From assembly GCF_900167535.1 (NCBI RefSeq), contig NZ_FUYE01000001.1:434001-498000 (forward strand): DNA of 64,000 bases. The letters are read 5' to 3'. Of the stretch, positions 16,166 through 28,027 are shown piece after piece (within the stretch, counting starts at the first letter, position 1; the number at the start of each line of letters is the position of its first letter). Source of the DNA: Prosthecobacter debontii (GTDB taxonomy: Bacteria; Verrucomicrobiota; Verrucomicrobiia; Verrucomicrobiales; Verrucomicrobiaceae). The translations under genes were made by a program, and so were the position numbers. The notes under the pieces are model-generated. The model saw only the letters and a list, made by a program, of their open reading frames with translations, had not been told where the DNA came from and did no database searches.

Positions 16166-16495
16166 TCACTCTTTGCGGATCTTTTCGGCGATCTGAAAGA
16201 TGGCCAGGATGACTTCCATGGCGACCCGCGCCGTGAGCACATACAGCACAAATGCCACCGGCCCGGTGACCAGTGTGAAAAGCCCATAGAGAAAGCTGGA
16301 GCGGAAGCCGCTGAACATCCAGGTGAGGGCGGCTAGCGTGGCTGCCAGCAGGGTGAGCGCGTAAAGAATGCGGATGAGGTGCGGAGTGACGAAGTGCTTG
16401 AACGAAAAATCCAGCACCAGATCCAACACGGCCTTCAGCTCCGTCCACAGAGTGGCTGCAGCGGTGGGTGTTTTTTCGGGGGGTGGCGCACTCAT
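16166..16495 (-). CDS. DUF4282 two-segment membrane protein
   Basis: 109 residues with a short cytoplasmic lead, then LDFSFKHFVTPHLIRILYAL and two membrane segments (about 43-62 and 68-90). LVTGPVAFVLYVLTARVAMEVILAIFQIAE matches the DUF4282 pattern, in which the last segment is followed by a conserved R-E-helix. The function is unknown; the family is widespread. It lies 68 bases from the AlkC gene on the same strand and is divergent from mfd. Confidence 0.88.
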   Translation of the reverse strand: MSAPPPEKTPTAAATLWTELKAVLDLVLDFSFKHFVTPHLIRILYALTLLAATLAALTWMFSGFRSSFLYGLFTLVTGPVAFVLYVLTARVAMEVILAIFQIAEKIRKE

Positions 16496-16561
16496 GATCA
16501 GGGAAGCTAACGCCGACTCGGTGGAAGTTCATGCAGCTTGTGAAGTCAATTCACAGAGAGA

Positions 16562-19500
16562 TTGCAGGAATGCATATTCTGCGCCCTGCTTGAGCTGGGA
16601 GACGTTATCTTCCCGCAGTTCCCTGTGTCAGATCTAGCCCCGGCTAAGAAGACGGCACGCAAGCAGGCCGTCAAAAAGCGTTCGCCTCTCCCCCCAGCCC
16701 GCGCGGAGAGGAAGGAGGTGCACGCTCTCGTGGCCACGGTGCTGGAGCAAAAGGAGTTTCGACAAAGGCTCAAGGCTCTCGGCTCCGGTCAGGAAATGGT
16801 CTTGGATCATGTGACCCCTGAGGCACGGGCCTTTGCGCTCGCGCTCGTGCTGGCGCATCTGGCCGAGACTCAGCCGGGCAAACGAATGTGGGTTTTATGC
16901 CCCGATGTGCGCACGCAGGATCAGCTCCACTCCGAGCTGCTCGTCTGGCAGTGTCCGACGCTCTACTTCCCCCGTCACAGCGCCCCTGCACTGGACGTGT
17001 TGCCGGACCCAGATGCTCTCGCGGAGCGGGTGTCCATCCTCAGCCGTTGGCGTGAGCACGGTCCGGATTGCCCTTCGGCGCTTTTGATTTGTGCCGATAG
17101 CTTGGAAGAGACCGTGCCGGCGGCGAAGGAGATCGAAAATCAGCGCCGCACGCTGGAGGTCGGGGGCAAGGTGGACGTCGAGGCCTTTCTAGAGGAACTG
17201 GATGCGGCGGGCTATGAGCGGGTGCCGGTAGTGATGGAGCGCGGCCAGTATGCTCGGCGCGGCGGCATCGTGGATTTCTTTTCCTGGCAGGCGGAGGAAC
17301 CTCTGCGCCTGGAGTTCTTCGATGACGAGATCGAGTCCATTCGTGCCTTTGACATTCATCATCAGGCCTCGATCCGACGCATGGAGCGTGCGGGAGTCAT
17401 TCTTCAAATCAGTGAATCTGCGGCTGAAGATGGTCGGGTGTCGGATTATCTCCAGCCGGAGGATCTGGTTCTCGTCATCGGGGATGAACTTGCGCCACGC
17501 TGCGATGCACGCATTGTGGCTGGGGCTGCGCCAGGAGATGATCTGGAGGATTTTTCCACGGCCATTCACGAGAATCCGCTGGGGGTGTTCGATGCCTCTG
17601 ACTTCGTGCTGCATGAGGCGCGTCGAAAGCAGTTCCAGCTGCAATTGAAAGAGTGGCAGGGGCAGCGCTGGCGCACGGTGATCTTCTTCCATAATGAAGC
17701 GGAGAAGGAACGGTTTGCCGAATTGGCCTCGACCCTGACGGTGAAGGCTCCAGAGGCTTTGTTAGGCCTTTTGTATCGTGGTTTCACGATTCCCTCGGCC
17801 AAGTTGGCCGTGCTTACAGGAGCCGAAATCTTTGGCCGACATCAGTACACGCGGCGCGTGCGGGGATCGAAGCTCGATGATCCTGAAACCCTGCGTAAAG
17901 CCCGTGATGTCTTGCGTGAGTTACGCGATGGCGATCTGGTGGTGCATTCAGATCACGGCATCGCACGTTACGGCGGTGTATCCACACGCATCAGCCCCGG
18001 TGGTCGGCGTGAGGAGGTGCTGGTGCTGCACTATGCGGAGGAGGCGAAATTCTTCGTGCCGGTGGCACAGGCGCACATGGTCACTCGCTATGTCGGTGTG
18101 GGTGGAAAAGCCCCTGCACTGAGTAAGCTAGGTGGTGCCTCCTGGCAAAAGACCCGCAAGAGCGCGGAGAAGAGTGTCGAGGAATTTGCCGCCAAGATGC
18201 TGACTATCAGTGCGGAGCGGCAGAGCGTCACAGGCTTCGCTTTTCCTCCAGATAGCAAGTGGCAGATGGAGTTTGAGAACTCCTTCCTTTATCGCGAGAC
18301 ACCGGATCAACTCCGCTGCGTGGAGGACATCAAGCAGGACATGGAGTCTGAAAAACCCATGGACCGTCTGCTCTGTGCGGATGTGGGATTCGGTAAAACG
18401 GAAGTGGCGATCCGAGCCGCCTTCAAAGCAGTGATGGGCGGCAAACAGGTGGCGATTCTGGTGCCCACGACGGTGCTGGCACGGCAGCACTGGAGCAACA
18501 TCCGCGAGCGCATGAGCGAGTTCCCAGTGACGGTGGAAATGCTTTGCCGATTAACCCCGAAAAAGAACGAAAAGAAAATCGTCGAAGGCATCCGCGAGGG
18601 TCAGGTGGACATCGTGGTCGGCACGCATCGAGTCATTTCGAAAGACGTGCGCTTTAAAGATCTCGGCCTCGTCGTGATTGATGAAGAGCAGCGCTTCGGC
18701 GTGAAGCACAAAGAGCGGTTCAAGGAACTGTTCCGGTTTGTGGATGTGTTGACGCTGAGCGCCACACCTATCCCCCGCACGCTGTATTTGGCGCTCATGG
18801 GGATGCGTGACATGAGCACCATTGAAACACCGCCACCTAACAAACAAGCGGTTCAAACCTTGATCTGTCCGTATGATGAACGGGTGATCAAACAGGCGGT
18901 GGATGCGGAATTGGATCGTGGTGGTCAGATCTTCTTTTTGCACAACCGCGTCATGACGATTGAAAAGATGGCACAGCGCATCCGTGAGCTGTGTCCTAGG
19001 GCCAAGGTGATCATTGGCCACGGGCAGATGGATGAGGAATTGCTGGAAGATGTCATGCACACCTTTGTGGATGGCCGGGCAGATGTCTTGGTCTGCACCA
19101 CGATCATTGAGAGCGGTGTGGACATCCCGAATGCCAATACTATCATCATTGATCGAGCAGACCGGTTTGGCCTAGCGGATCTGTATCAGCTACGTGGTCG
19201 CGTAGGGCGTGGTGGGCAGCAAGCCCATGCGTATCTGCTGCTACCTCGGGATGCGGTGACGGCGGGCGATGCACGCAAGCGCGTGAATGCCATCAAACAA
19301 TACGCAGGCTTGGGCAGCGGGTTTAAGATCGCTCTGCGAGACCTGGAGATTCGTGGCGCGGGGAACTTGCTGGGCACCGAGCAGAGCGGGCACATTGCGG
19401 CGGTCGGTTTCGATATGTATTGCCAGATGCTCAAACAGGCCGTGAATAAGATGCAGGGGCGGCGAGTGGCGCGGCCGATCGAGGTGGCGCTGCGGGCCGA

Positions 19501-19900
19501 TTTTCTGGTGCAATCCGAAGCTCTCATGGTGCAGGCGGCTCAAGGGGCGACGCCCGCCTTCCTGCCGAATGCCTTCATCGAAGACACTCGCTTGCGCATT
19601 ACGGCTTATCGTCAGTTAGGCGAAGTGATGACGCGCAAGGAACTCGATGAACTGGAGAGCCAATGGCGTGACCAGTTTGGCGATAAGCTGCCCCACGCGG
19701 TGCAGAACCTACTCACCTGCGCTGCGATCCGTTTGGCAGCATCTCATGCAGGCATTACGGATGTGGAAATTAAAGAACGAAAACTCATGCTGACTCGCAA
19801 CGGTCAACTCGTCATGATCCAGGGTAAGTTTCCACGTCTGACTGAACGTCAAGGGCACAAGCAGTTGCAGGAAGCGCTGATGATGCTCCGGAGCTTGTGA
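16562..19900 (+). CDS. mfd: Transcription-repair coupling factor Mfd
   Basis: Up to 1112 residues. It recognises RNA polymerase stalled at DNA damage, removes it and recruits UvrA. The order is the UvrB-like region, then the RNA-polymerase-interacting domain starting at [18 protein letters not shown], then the RecG-like helicase with Walker A in [12 protein letters not shown] (often GDVGYGKT) and the DEEQ box in [17 protein letters not shown]. Motif VI region [15 protein letters not shown] and the C-terminal TRCF domain follow. The start is uncertain: the frame opens with TTG at 16562, and a GTG at 16625 is an alternative before a Lys/Arg/Ala-rich lead. Confidence 0.95.
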   Translation: MQECIFCALLELGDVIFPQFPVSDLAPAKKTARKQAVKKRSPLPPARAERKEVHALVATVLEQKEFRQRLKALGSGQEMVLDHVTPEARAFALALVLAHLAETQPGKRMWVLCPDVRTQDQLHSELLVWQCPTLYFPRHSAPALDVLPDPDALAERVSILSRWREHGPDCPSALLICADSLEETVPAAKEIENQRRTLEVGGKVDVEAFLEELDAAGYERVPVVMERGQYARRGGIVDFFSWQAEEPLRLEFFDDEIESIRAFDIHHQASIRRMERAGVILQISESAAEDGRVSDYLQPEDLVLVIGDELAPRCDARIVAGAAPGDDLEDFSTAIHENPLGVFDASDFVLHEARRKQFQLQLKEWQGQRWRTVIFFHNEAEKERFAELASTLTVKAPEALLGLLYRGFTIPSAKLAVLTGAEIFGRHQYTRRVRGSKLDDPETLRKARDVLRELRDGDLVVHSDHGIARYGGVSTRISPGGRREEVLVLHYAEEAKFFVPVAQAHMVTRYVGVGGKAPALSKLGGASWQKTRKSAEKSVEEFAAKMLTISAERQSVTGFAFPPDSKWQMEFENSFLYRETPDQLRCVEDIKQDMESEKPMDRLLCADVGFGKTEVAIRAAFKAVMGGKQVAILVPTTVLARQHWSNIRERMSEFPVTVEMLCRLTPKKNEKKIVEGIREGQVDIVVGTHRVISKDVRFKDLGLVVIDEEQRFGVKHKERFKELFRFVDVLTLSATPIPRTLYLALMGMRDMSTIETPPPNKQAVQTLICPYDERVIKQAVDAELDRGGQIFFLHNRVMTIEKMAQRIRELCPRAKVIIGHGQMDEELLEDVMHTFVDGRADVLVCTTIIESGVDIPNANTIIIDRADRFGLADLYQLRGRVGRGGQQAHAYLLLPRDAVTAGDARKRVNAIKQYAGLGSGFKIALRDLEIRGAGNLLGTEQSGHIAAVGFDMYCQMLKQAVNKMQGRRVARPIEVALRADFLVQSEALMVQAAQGATPAFLPNAFIEDTRLRITAYRQLGEVMTRKELDELESQWRDQFGDKLPHAVQNLLTCAAIRLAASHAGITDVEIKERKLMLTRNGQLVMIQGKFPRLTERQGHKQLQEALMMLRSL

Positions 19901-19914
19901 ACGCTAGGCGTGGA

Positions 19915-20613
19915 TCATAGCATCGCATGGCAGCAACTCGGCACGGCATCGCTGCCGAAATCCAAGGTGTCTCGCAGACGCCACGCCATCACGAGCGCGG
20001 CGACGAGCGCCAAAGCTCGTTGAAACTTGCGCAGGGTGGCGGGTTGCAGGCGTCCGCCTAGCCAATGGATTTGAGTTTGTGCCAACCACAGCAGAGGCAG
20101 GGTGCCGAGCCCAAAAGCAATGGCGAATTCAGCGCCTTTAAACACACTGCCATTCGCCAAGGCGAGGGCGAACATGACATACAAGGGACCGCAGGGCAGG
20201 AGTGGCGTGGCGAAGCCCAGCAGAGCAGCTCGGGTTCCGCTCTTCATCCGGAAAGCTTTCTCCTGAATTTTGCGCAGGCTGCCACTGAGGAACTTGGGTT
20301 TAGGCAGCCACTTATCCAAGCCGAGGCCAACGAGGGCAAAGGCCACCACCATCATCCACGGCAGCACAATGCCTGCCCCATGCTGAGCCCAACTCAGCGG
20401 TATGAAACCCGCCGCACCCGCGATGCCGCCGACGAGACCGTAGGCGAGCAAACGCCCTGTGTGGTAGAGGGCTGTGCTGCGCATGAAACCCGCCATGCCA
20501 GGCTGTGAGGAGACGGCCCAGGAACAGGACAGGGGACCACACATCCCGATGCAGTGGACGCTGGTGACGAGACCAGCCAGAAAGGCCGCAGCACTGGTGT
20601 CAATGGTGGTCAT
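19915..20613 (-). CDS. TauE/SafE-like membrane protein of the cbb3 locus (COG2836 type)
   Basis: 232 residues, about six membrane segments. The first carries VTSVHCIGMCGPLSCSW, the CxGMCGP motif seen in the COG2836 proteins that accompany cbb3 oxidase genes. LLGFATPLLPCGPLYVMFALA is the matching second repeat (LPCGP). These proteins are often annotated sulfite exporters, but their place next to ccoG suggests copper or thiol handling during oxidase assembly; that is inference. It is the last gene of the minus-strand cbb3 run, 30 bases after the small membrane gene. Confidence 0.85.
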   Translation of the reverse strand: MTTIDTSAAAFLAGLVTSVHCIGMCGPLSCSWAVSSQPGMAGFMRSTALYHTGRLLAYGLVGGIAGAAGFIPLSWAQHGAGIVLPWMMVVAFALVGLGLDKWLPKPKFLSGSLRKIQEKAFRMKSGTRAALLGFATPLLPCGPLYVMFALALANGSVFKGAEFAIAFGLGTLPLLWLAQTQIHWLGGRLQPATLRKFQRALALVAALVMAWRLRDTLDFGSDAVPSCCHAML

Positions 20614-20643
20614 GAAGCTTGGTTGGAGCCGAAACGTCGTGGG

Positions 20644-20814
20644 TTAATGGGAACTCTGCTGAGGAAGCGGTCGAAAAACTCGCTCGACCTCCGCCGGGCG
20701 GTTCTTGATGGCAAACACGATGAAACTCATCCAAATCGCCACGAAGGTGAGGAAGGCTAGGATGGGCAACAACCAGGGGTTATTGAACAAAATCTTTCGG
20801 ATTGAGAGGGGCAT
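20644..20814 (-). CDS. Small single-pass membrane protein overlapping ccoG end
   Basis: 56 residues from the ATG at 20812-20814, starting 35 bases inside the end of ccoG in another frame. LPILAFLTFVAIWMSFIVFA is one membrane helix, with a charged tail RPAEVERVFRPLP. It sits where fixH/ccoH often lies but is far shorter than FixH and shows no clear match. The tight packing between ccoG and the TauE-like gene argues that it is real. No good ribosome site is visible, so translational coupling is likely. Confidence 0.6.
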   Translation of the reverse strand: MPLSIRKILFNNPWLLPILAFLTFVAIWMSFIVFAIKNRPAEVERVFRPLPQQSSH

Positions 20815-22201
20815 CGGATTTGAGTCTGGGGTCGGGGCCGAGGAACTCCATTTGACGCGTTTCGGCCGAGTCGCTGCGGTCGAGGTCGGTGACCTTGACA
20901 TGGAGTTTAAAGGAGCGTTGGAAAGCGGACTCTGGTAGGCTGAGCACCAGCGTTTTTTGATCTTCGGCCAGAGGTGCCAGATGAAGCTCTTCGTCCAGAC
21001 CGGTGACCGAGAGATTGGCGGGGAGATCCCCCGCTAGTTCCAAGCGATACCGCCCAGGGCTATTACGTTTATTGATCACCCTAACCAAAAATTGATTTCT
21101 TAACACACCGTCCGCCAAGTAAAACGGCGCGCCCACCATGCGCACACTGCTGGCGCGGAGGGGCTTGATGCGGGTGGCGGAGAAAATGAAAGCGCCCATG
21201 CCGAGCAGCAGCAGCCCCGTGTAGAGAATGATGCGGGGGCGCAGAAAGTGGGTTTTACCTCCAGCTAAAGCCGTGAGGGAACTGTAGCGCACTAGCCCGG
21301 TGGGGCGTTTCAGTTTCAGCATGATGTCATCGCAGGCATCCACACAGGCGGCACAGCCGATGCACTCGAGCTGCAGGCCATTACGAATGTCAATGCCGGT
21401 CGGGCAGACCTGCACGCAGCGGCGGCAGTCAATGCAGGATCCCGTAGTGCTGCCGACTTTACCGCGGGGTTCACCGCGATTTTTGTCATAACCAATGACC
21501 ACGCTATTGTCGTCGGTGAGTGCGGATTGCAGACGCCCATAGGGGCAGAGAATCACACAAAACTGTTCACGGAACCAACTGAAGGCGAAGTAAAGGCTAC
21601 CTGTGAGAAAGATTACCACCCCAAAAGCGGCCAAGTGCTGCGTGGGGGGGCCCTGCATCATCTCATAGAGCTTTTTCAGCGAGACGAAGTAGCTCAGGAA
21701 AATATGGGCAATGACGGCAGAGATCACGACATAGGTGCCATGCTTGAGCCCCCGTTTGAAGACCTTGTGGAGGCTCCAGGGAGCATCATCCAGGCGACGT
21801 CTGGCCGTGGCATCCCCTTCGATCCAACGCTCAATGCGACGATACACATGCTCCAGAAAGACCGTGTAAGGGCAGGTCCAGCCACACCACAGTCGGCCAA
21901 AGAGCGCCGTCACATAAAACAACGAGAATGCCAGCCCGGTGATGAGGAAGAACCCCACCCACAAATCCTGAGTGGCGAGGGTCAGGCCCAGGAAGTGAAA
22001 GCGCCGCTCTTGCACATCGAGGAACACGGCCGGGTAACCATTGATCGGAATCCAGGGGAGCGCCACATAGATACCGATCAGCAACAGTGCTGACCAGCGG
22101 CGCCAGGATGTAAACCGCCCCCGAACGTCGGCCGGATGAATGTATCGACGTGAGCCGTCTTCCTGAATGGAGGACAGCGAGTCCAGGGTGGGTGTTTTCA
22201 T
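20780..22201 (-). CDS. ccoG: Cytochrome c oxidase accessory protein CcoG (FixG/RdxA)
   Basis: 473 residues from the ATG at 22199-22201. An inner-membrane ferredoxin-like protein that helps cbb3 oxidase assembly by reducing copper. LWCGWTCPYTVFLEH marks the second membrane segment. The two 4Fe-4S motifs are CIDCRRCVQVCPTGID and CIGCAACVDACDD, the latter lacking the final CP of the usual form. A C-terminal Ig-like FixG_C domain lies at about 370-473. It is separated from ccoP by the toxin-antitoxin genes, which are on the other strand except the third. The frame is open upstream to 22375. Confidence 0.95.
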   Translation of the reverse strand: MKTPTLDSLSSIQEDGSRRYIHPADVRGRFTSWRRWSALLLIGIYVALPWIPINGYPAVFLDVQERRFHFLGLTLATQDLWVGFFLITGLAFSLFYVTALFGRLWCGWTCPYTVFLEHVYRRIERWIEGDATARRRLDDAPWSLHKVFKRGLKHGTYVVISAVIAHIFLSYFVSLKKLYEMMQGPPTQHLAAFGVVIFLTGSLYFAFSWFREQFCVILCPYGRLQSALTDDNSVVIGYDKNRGEPRGKVGSTTGSCIDCRRCVQVCPTGIDIRNGLQLECIGCAACVDACDDIMLKLKRPTGLVRYSSLTALAGGKTHFLRPRIILYTGLLLLGMGAFIFSATRIKPLRASSVRMVGAPFYLADGVLRNQFLVRVINKRNSPGRYRLELAGDLPANLSVTGLDEELHLAPLAEDQKTLVLSLPESAFQRSFKLHVKVTDLDRSDSAETRQMEFLGPDPRLKSDAPLNPKDFVQ

Positions 22202-22317
22202 GGTCAATCCAATGTCCGCGGCATGGATCATCCCGCTTCCCGCCGATTGCGGATTGGGGGGCGGATTTTGCGGGGAGAAACGGTTGCTAGGCTCGGCAAA
22301 TCTCGTATTTTTTAGCC

Positions 22318-22551
22318 ATGAGTGCCGTCGTTTCGCATCTTCTCGACCAGGCCCTGCTGTTGTCTGAAGAGGCACGCACGGAACTGGTGGAGGCCATCTT
22401 GGAAAGAAGCTCTCCGTCAGAAGATTTTATACAGGCTCAAGTGCACGTGGTGGCTGAGCGAATGAAAAATGTTCGCGAAGGAAAGTCCGCATTGATCGTG
22501 GAGACAGAGGCCCATCAACAGGTTTTGGCGTCCCTGAAGCTCCGCCAATGA
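22318..22551 (+). CDS. Addiction-module antitoxin (TIGR02574/Unstab_antitox type)
   Basis: 77 residues. The N-terminal half (LLDQALLLSEEARTELVEAIL) is the helix pair of the putative addiction module component family, whose members bind and block RelE/ParE-type toxins and repress their own operon. ATGA overlap with the next gene is the classic coupling of such pairs. The gene points against the cbb3 operon in which it lies. It starts about 115 bases from the divergent ccoG start. Confidence 0.85.
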   Translation: MSAVVSHLLDQALLLSEEARTELVEAILERSSPSEDFIQAQVHVVAERMKNVREGKSALIVETEAHQQVLASLKLRQ

Positions 22552-22850
22552 TCGTTTCTTTTGAAGCGCAAGCGCTTGAGGAATATCAGGACGCGGCCCA
22601 ATACTCAGAGGATCGTTTTGGTCTGGGAAAAGCGTTCGTCCTAGCGATGGAACAGGCGTTAGAAGCCATCGCCTTAAATCCCGAGCGCTATCAATCGGTC
22701 GGTGAGGGGATTCGGATTTTTCGGATGAAAAGATTCCCTTACTATCTCTTTTATCACTTCTCAGATGAGCTGAAGCAGGTTGTGATTTATGCGGTAGCAC
22801 ATCATCGCAGGCAGTCTGATTATTGGAGAGGACGACTACCGGAGAGGTAG
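22548..22850 (+). CDS. ParE/RelE-family toxin
   Basis: 100 residues with the ParE-like fold pattern: IVSFEAQALEEYQDAAQYSE at the start, LGKAFVLAMEQALEAIALNP in the middle, and FRMKRFPYYLFYHF followed by VVIYAVAHHRRQSDYWRGR at the end. The R-FPY-LFY and AVAHHRR elements are typical of plasmid stabilisation toxins, acting either on gyrase (ParE) or mRNA (RelE). It is translationally coupled to its antitoxin, and its 3' end overlaps the next gene on the other strand by 15 bases. Confidence 0.88.
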   Translation: MIVSFEAQALEEYQDAAQYSEDRFGLGKAFVLAMEQALEAIALNPERYQSVGEGIRIFRMKRFPYYLFYHFSDELKQVVIYAVAHHRRQSDYWRGRLPER

Positions 22851-23081
22851 GTTCATCTCATCAATGCTGGGGCAAGTTTTGAAGCGGGCGAGAAACGATT
22901 CATGCGTGATCTCAAGCCCAGGATTTGCTTCCATTTCAGCGGCTCTCAATTCAGCCTCTTTGAGCCAAGCTTCAGTAGCCTCCTTTTGCCAATTAGCAGG
23001 AACGCTTGCATGGAGTTGATCGGCAAGGGCAAGACGTTCCTGCATCGGTAGGGCCAACAAGGTCTGGGTCGCCGTGCTCAT
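22836..23081 (-). CDS. Second antitoxin-like protein, without its own toxin
   Basis: 81 residues. LLALPMQERLALADQLHASVP resembles the N-terminal helix pair of the same addiction-module component family as the 22318 gene, but the rest differs. No toxin gene follows on this strand; the convergent ParE/RelE gene ends inside its 3' end. It may be an orphan antitoxin, a remnant of another module, or a second partner of the neighbouring toxin. Confidence 0.65.
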   Translation of the reverse strand: MSTATQTLLALPMQERLALADQLHASVPANWQKEATEAWLKEAELRAAEMEANPGLEITHESFLARFKTCPSIDEMNLPLR

Positions 23082-23141
23082 GGGATAGCTTTGGCGATAG
23101 AGCCCAAAAATTCAGTCTCAATTCTAACGATAGGAAAACCC

Positions 23142-23735
23142 TCACTTCGCCTTCAGCGGCGAGTCCCCGGCGAGAGTGATGGGCTCACCTTTCTCGTGTT
23201 TGCTCAGCACATAGGCCACCACTTCCACGACGCGCTGGAGACCGAGTTGAGGTTCCCAGGGAGGCATGCCTTTGGTGATGTCGGGGGAACCTTTACGCAC
23301 GACCGTCAGGATCTGGGTGGGGTTGCCACCATGCTTCCATTCTTGGTCATTGAGCGGTAGGCCCGGGAGTTTAGCTCCGGCGAGGTGGGCACTGAGGTCA
23401 GCCGCATGACAGGCCACGCAAGTGGTGTTGTAGGTGGCGGCACCTGCAGCGACGATTTTCTCATCGCGAGACATCTCCCAGAGCTTGTCGTCGTTGATCT
23501 GCTCCAACTCCTGCTTCTGCACTTCGGCGATGTTATCCATGGCGCGCTGGATGTTTTTCTCATCCGACATGCCGACGCCGAATTGATAATAAGCCACCCA
23601 GGCGATGACGAACCAGACCATGGTGATATACCAGGTGAAGAGCCACCAGTTGGGCAGTTTCTGGTCATACTCCTGGATGCCGTCGTAAACGTGTTCTCGG
23701 AGTTGAGGACCTTGATTGGGGGAGTCTTGGGACAT
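23142..23735 (-). CDS. ccoP: cbb3 oxidase cytochrome c subunit CcoP, mono-heme form
   Basis: 197 residues. The N-terminal HVYDGIQEYDQKLPNWW followed by a membrane segment is diagnostic of CcoP/FixP. Only one heme c motif, CVACH, is present, with a candidate Met ligand in KGMPPWEP; classical CcoP is about 300 residues with two CxxCH. Electron entry would therefore run through one c heme here. It lies in the order ccoNO-ccoQ-ccoP, 30 bases after ccoQ. Confidence 0.93.
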   Translation of the reverse strand: MSQDSPNQGPQLREHVYDGIQEYDQKLPNWWLFTWYITMVWFVIAWVAYYQFGVGMSDEKNIQRAMDNIAEVQKQELEQINDDKLWEMSRDEKIVAAGAATYNTTCVACHAADLSAHLAGAKLPGLPLNDQEWKHGGNPTQILTVVRKGSPDITKGMPPWEPQLGLQRVVEVVAYVLSKHEKGEPITLAGDSPLKAK

Positions 23736-23765
23736 GTGAGCGCGTGTTTAAAAGTTCAGCAGAGT

Positions 23766-23921
23766 TCAGTCATCCAGAGGCAGTTGGGCCATGCGGTCCA
23801 TGCGGTCTTTTTTCAGAGCCACAGCGCGGATGATGAAGGTCAGGAAAACCAGCCCGGTGATGCCGAAGGAGACGTAGGGCACCCAGTTCAGCCAGGCCTC
23901 ATAGATGACGTTGCGAAACAT
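23766..23921 (-). CDS. ccoQ: CcoQ-like small membrane subunit
   Basis: 51 residues, too short for most gene finders. MFRNVIYEAWLNWVPYVSFG leads into one membrane helix (ITGLVFLTFIIRAVAL) and a basic/acidic tail (KKDRMDRMAQLPLDD). Its place between the CcoO end and ccoP, and its length, match CcoQ/FixQ, which stabilises the cbb3 complex. Sequence similarity in this family is low, so the name rests mainly on position. Confidence 0.8.
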   Translation of the reverse strand: MFRNVIYEAWLNWVPYVSFGITGLVFLTFIIRAVALKKDRMDRMAQLPLDD

Positions 23922-23953
23922 AACGTTAGGTCAGGGTGGTGAAGGGTTGAAGA

Positions 23954-26335
<2,382 letters not shown>

Positions 26336-26353
26336 GACAAAAGGGTGCTGGGA

Positions 26354-26527
26354 TTAGCGGCGGTCGGTTTGATCCGCCTCCAGCGGCAGGAGAGAGATCT
26401 GCTCCAGAGAGCGACGCTGGCGCTGGCTGCGCTCGGCGAAGAACAGGACGGCGAAGAGCACTGCAAAGGCGAGGCTCATGAAGATGGTGACAGCAAAGAC
26501 TTCCATACTGGTGCCAAGAAACTCCAT
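26354..26527 (-). CDS. ccoS: CcoS-like cbb3 assembly protein
   Basis: 57 residues from the ATG at 26525-26527 (or 50 from the in-frame ATG at 26506). A single membrane helix (VFAVTIFMSLAFAVLFAVLF) is followed by AERSQRQRRSLEQISLLPLE. Size, single span, charged tail and position directly before ccoNO fit CcoS, a protein needed for cofactor insertion into cbb3 oxidase. A GGGAGG lies immediately before the first ATG, which would favour the second start. Confidence 0.75.
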   Translation of the reverse strand: MEFLGTSMEVFAVTIFMSLAFAVLFAVLFFAERSQRQRRSLEQISLLPLEADQTDRR

Positions 26528-26619
26528 GCCTCCCGCACCTGCTCTGCACGCCTTGTTTGTTCATGCACCAATTTTGCTGGCCAGAAATCGCACAGTCTCG
26601 GCGTTGTAGCGTTCCTGCC

Positions 26620-27948
26620 ATGAATCGCCGCCGTTTTCTCCACACCACCGCCGCCTCAGTGTCCGCCCTGGGCTTCCCCGCCATCCTGCGCAGTGCCTCG
26701 CCAAATTCCATGCTTCAGGTGGCCAGCGTCGGTGTCGCTCGCATGGGTGGCAATACCATGCGCAGCGTGGGGCGGCATGAGAAGGTGAAAATAGTCGCCC
26801 TCTGTGATGTGGACGCCAAGCACATGGCCATGGCCGCCAAAGACTTCCCTGACGCCAGCCAGCTCAAAGACTGGCGTGAGCTCCTGGCCAGCCACGCTGA
26901 TAAATTCGATGCCATCACCATCGGCACCCCAGATCACATGCATGCGGCCCCCGCCGTGCTTTCCCTGCGGGCGAAAAAGCATGTCTATTTGCAGAAACCC
27001 ATGGCCCCCACGCTGCACGAGTGTCGCGTGATCACTCAGGAAGCGAAGAAAGCCGGAGTCGTCACTCAACTGGGCAACCAAGGCCGCTCCAGCATCGAGG
27101 CGCGCATGACCGTGGAGATCATTCGCAGCGGGGCAATTGGCAAGGTGAAGGAGGTCATCATGTGGGAAAACAAGCCCCTCAACTGGTGGCCGAAAAACAC
27201 CGAGCTCCGCCCCGAGGGGGATCCTTTACCCGAGGGACTGGACTGGGATCTCTGGTGTGGTGTGCGCGCTCCCGTGCCCTATTTGAAAGACACCTACCAT
27301 CCGCAGAACTGGCGCGCCTGGTTTAACTTCGGTTGCGGTGAGATGGGAGACATGGGCTGCCATCACTTCGACACCACCTTCGATGCCCTCAAGCTCTCCA
27401 CCCCCATCCGTGCCCGCCTTACGCATGGAGGCAGCAGTGGCCCGCTCTGGGGCGAGAAACGCATCGTCGAGCTGGATTTCCACGGCAGCGAGTTCACTGC
27501 CGATGACACAGTGCGCGTCACCTGGAACGACGGCGGCATGGATCCGGACATGACCAAGGTGAAAATGCCGAAAGTCCTCACCAAATTCCCCGCCTCAGGC
27601 ACCTACTGGGTCGGCACGGAGGGCGCCATCTTCAAACCGTATGGCCAACGTCCCTTCGTCCTGCCTGAAGAGAGCTTCCCGGCGGAGAAATACCCGAAAG
27701 GTCTCAAAGGCCAGGATCACTACTTCGATTGGGTGGACGCCATCTTGGACGGCCGCAAAAGCTGCGCCGACTTTACCCACGGTGGCCCACTCACCGAGTC
27801 GGTCCTCGTTGGCACCCTCACCGACCGCTTCCCCGGTCAGTGGCTGGAGTTCGATCGCGAAACCTGCACCATCTCCAACCACGAAATGGCCAACCAACTC
27901 GTCAAACGCGACTACCGCGATGGCTGGAAGGTGGAAGGCTTGGGGTGA
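26620..27948 (+). CDS. Tat-exported Gfo/Idh/MocA-family oxidoreductase
   Basis: 442 residues from ATG 26620. NRRRFLHTTAASVSALGF is a twin-arginine signal. The Rossmann part starts at LQVASVGVARMGGNT (GxGxxG is degenerate: GVARMGG), followed by VALCDVDAKH. The EKP-like element is VYLQKPMAPTLHE, with Q for the usual E. Such proteins are NAD(P)-dependent and often act on sugars, and exported ones are abundant in Verrucomicrobia and Planctomycetes. The substrate is unknown. It is divergent from ccoS, with 92 bases between. Confidence 0.92.
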   Translation: MNRRRFLHTTAASVSALGFPAILRSASPNSMLQVASVGVARMGGNTMRSVGRHEKVKIVALCDVDAKHMAMAAKDFPDASQLKDWRELLASHADKFDAITIGTPDHMHAAPAVLSLRAKKHVYLQKPMAPTLHECRVITQEAKKAGVVTQLGNQGRSSIEARMTVEIIRSGAIGKVKEVIMWENKPLNWWPKNTELRPEGDPLPEGLDWDLWCGVRAPVPYLKDTYHPQNWRAWFNFGCGEMGDMGCHHFDTTFDALKLSTPIRARLTHGGSSGPLWGEKRIVELDFHGSEFTADDTVRVTWNDGGMDPDMTKVKMPKVLTKFPASGTYWVGTEGAIFKPYGQRPFVLPEESFPAEKYPKGLKGQDHYFDWVDAILDGRKSCADFTHGGPLTESVLVGTLTDRFPGQWLEFDRETCTISNHEMANQLVKRDYRDGWKVEGLG

Positions 27949-28027
27949 AGAAACCGAAACCTCCTGTTGGAGGAAGCCAAAACACTTTGTTGGCTCTTCG
28001 GCGTTAAGCCAAAGGGGCGAATGATTG

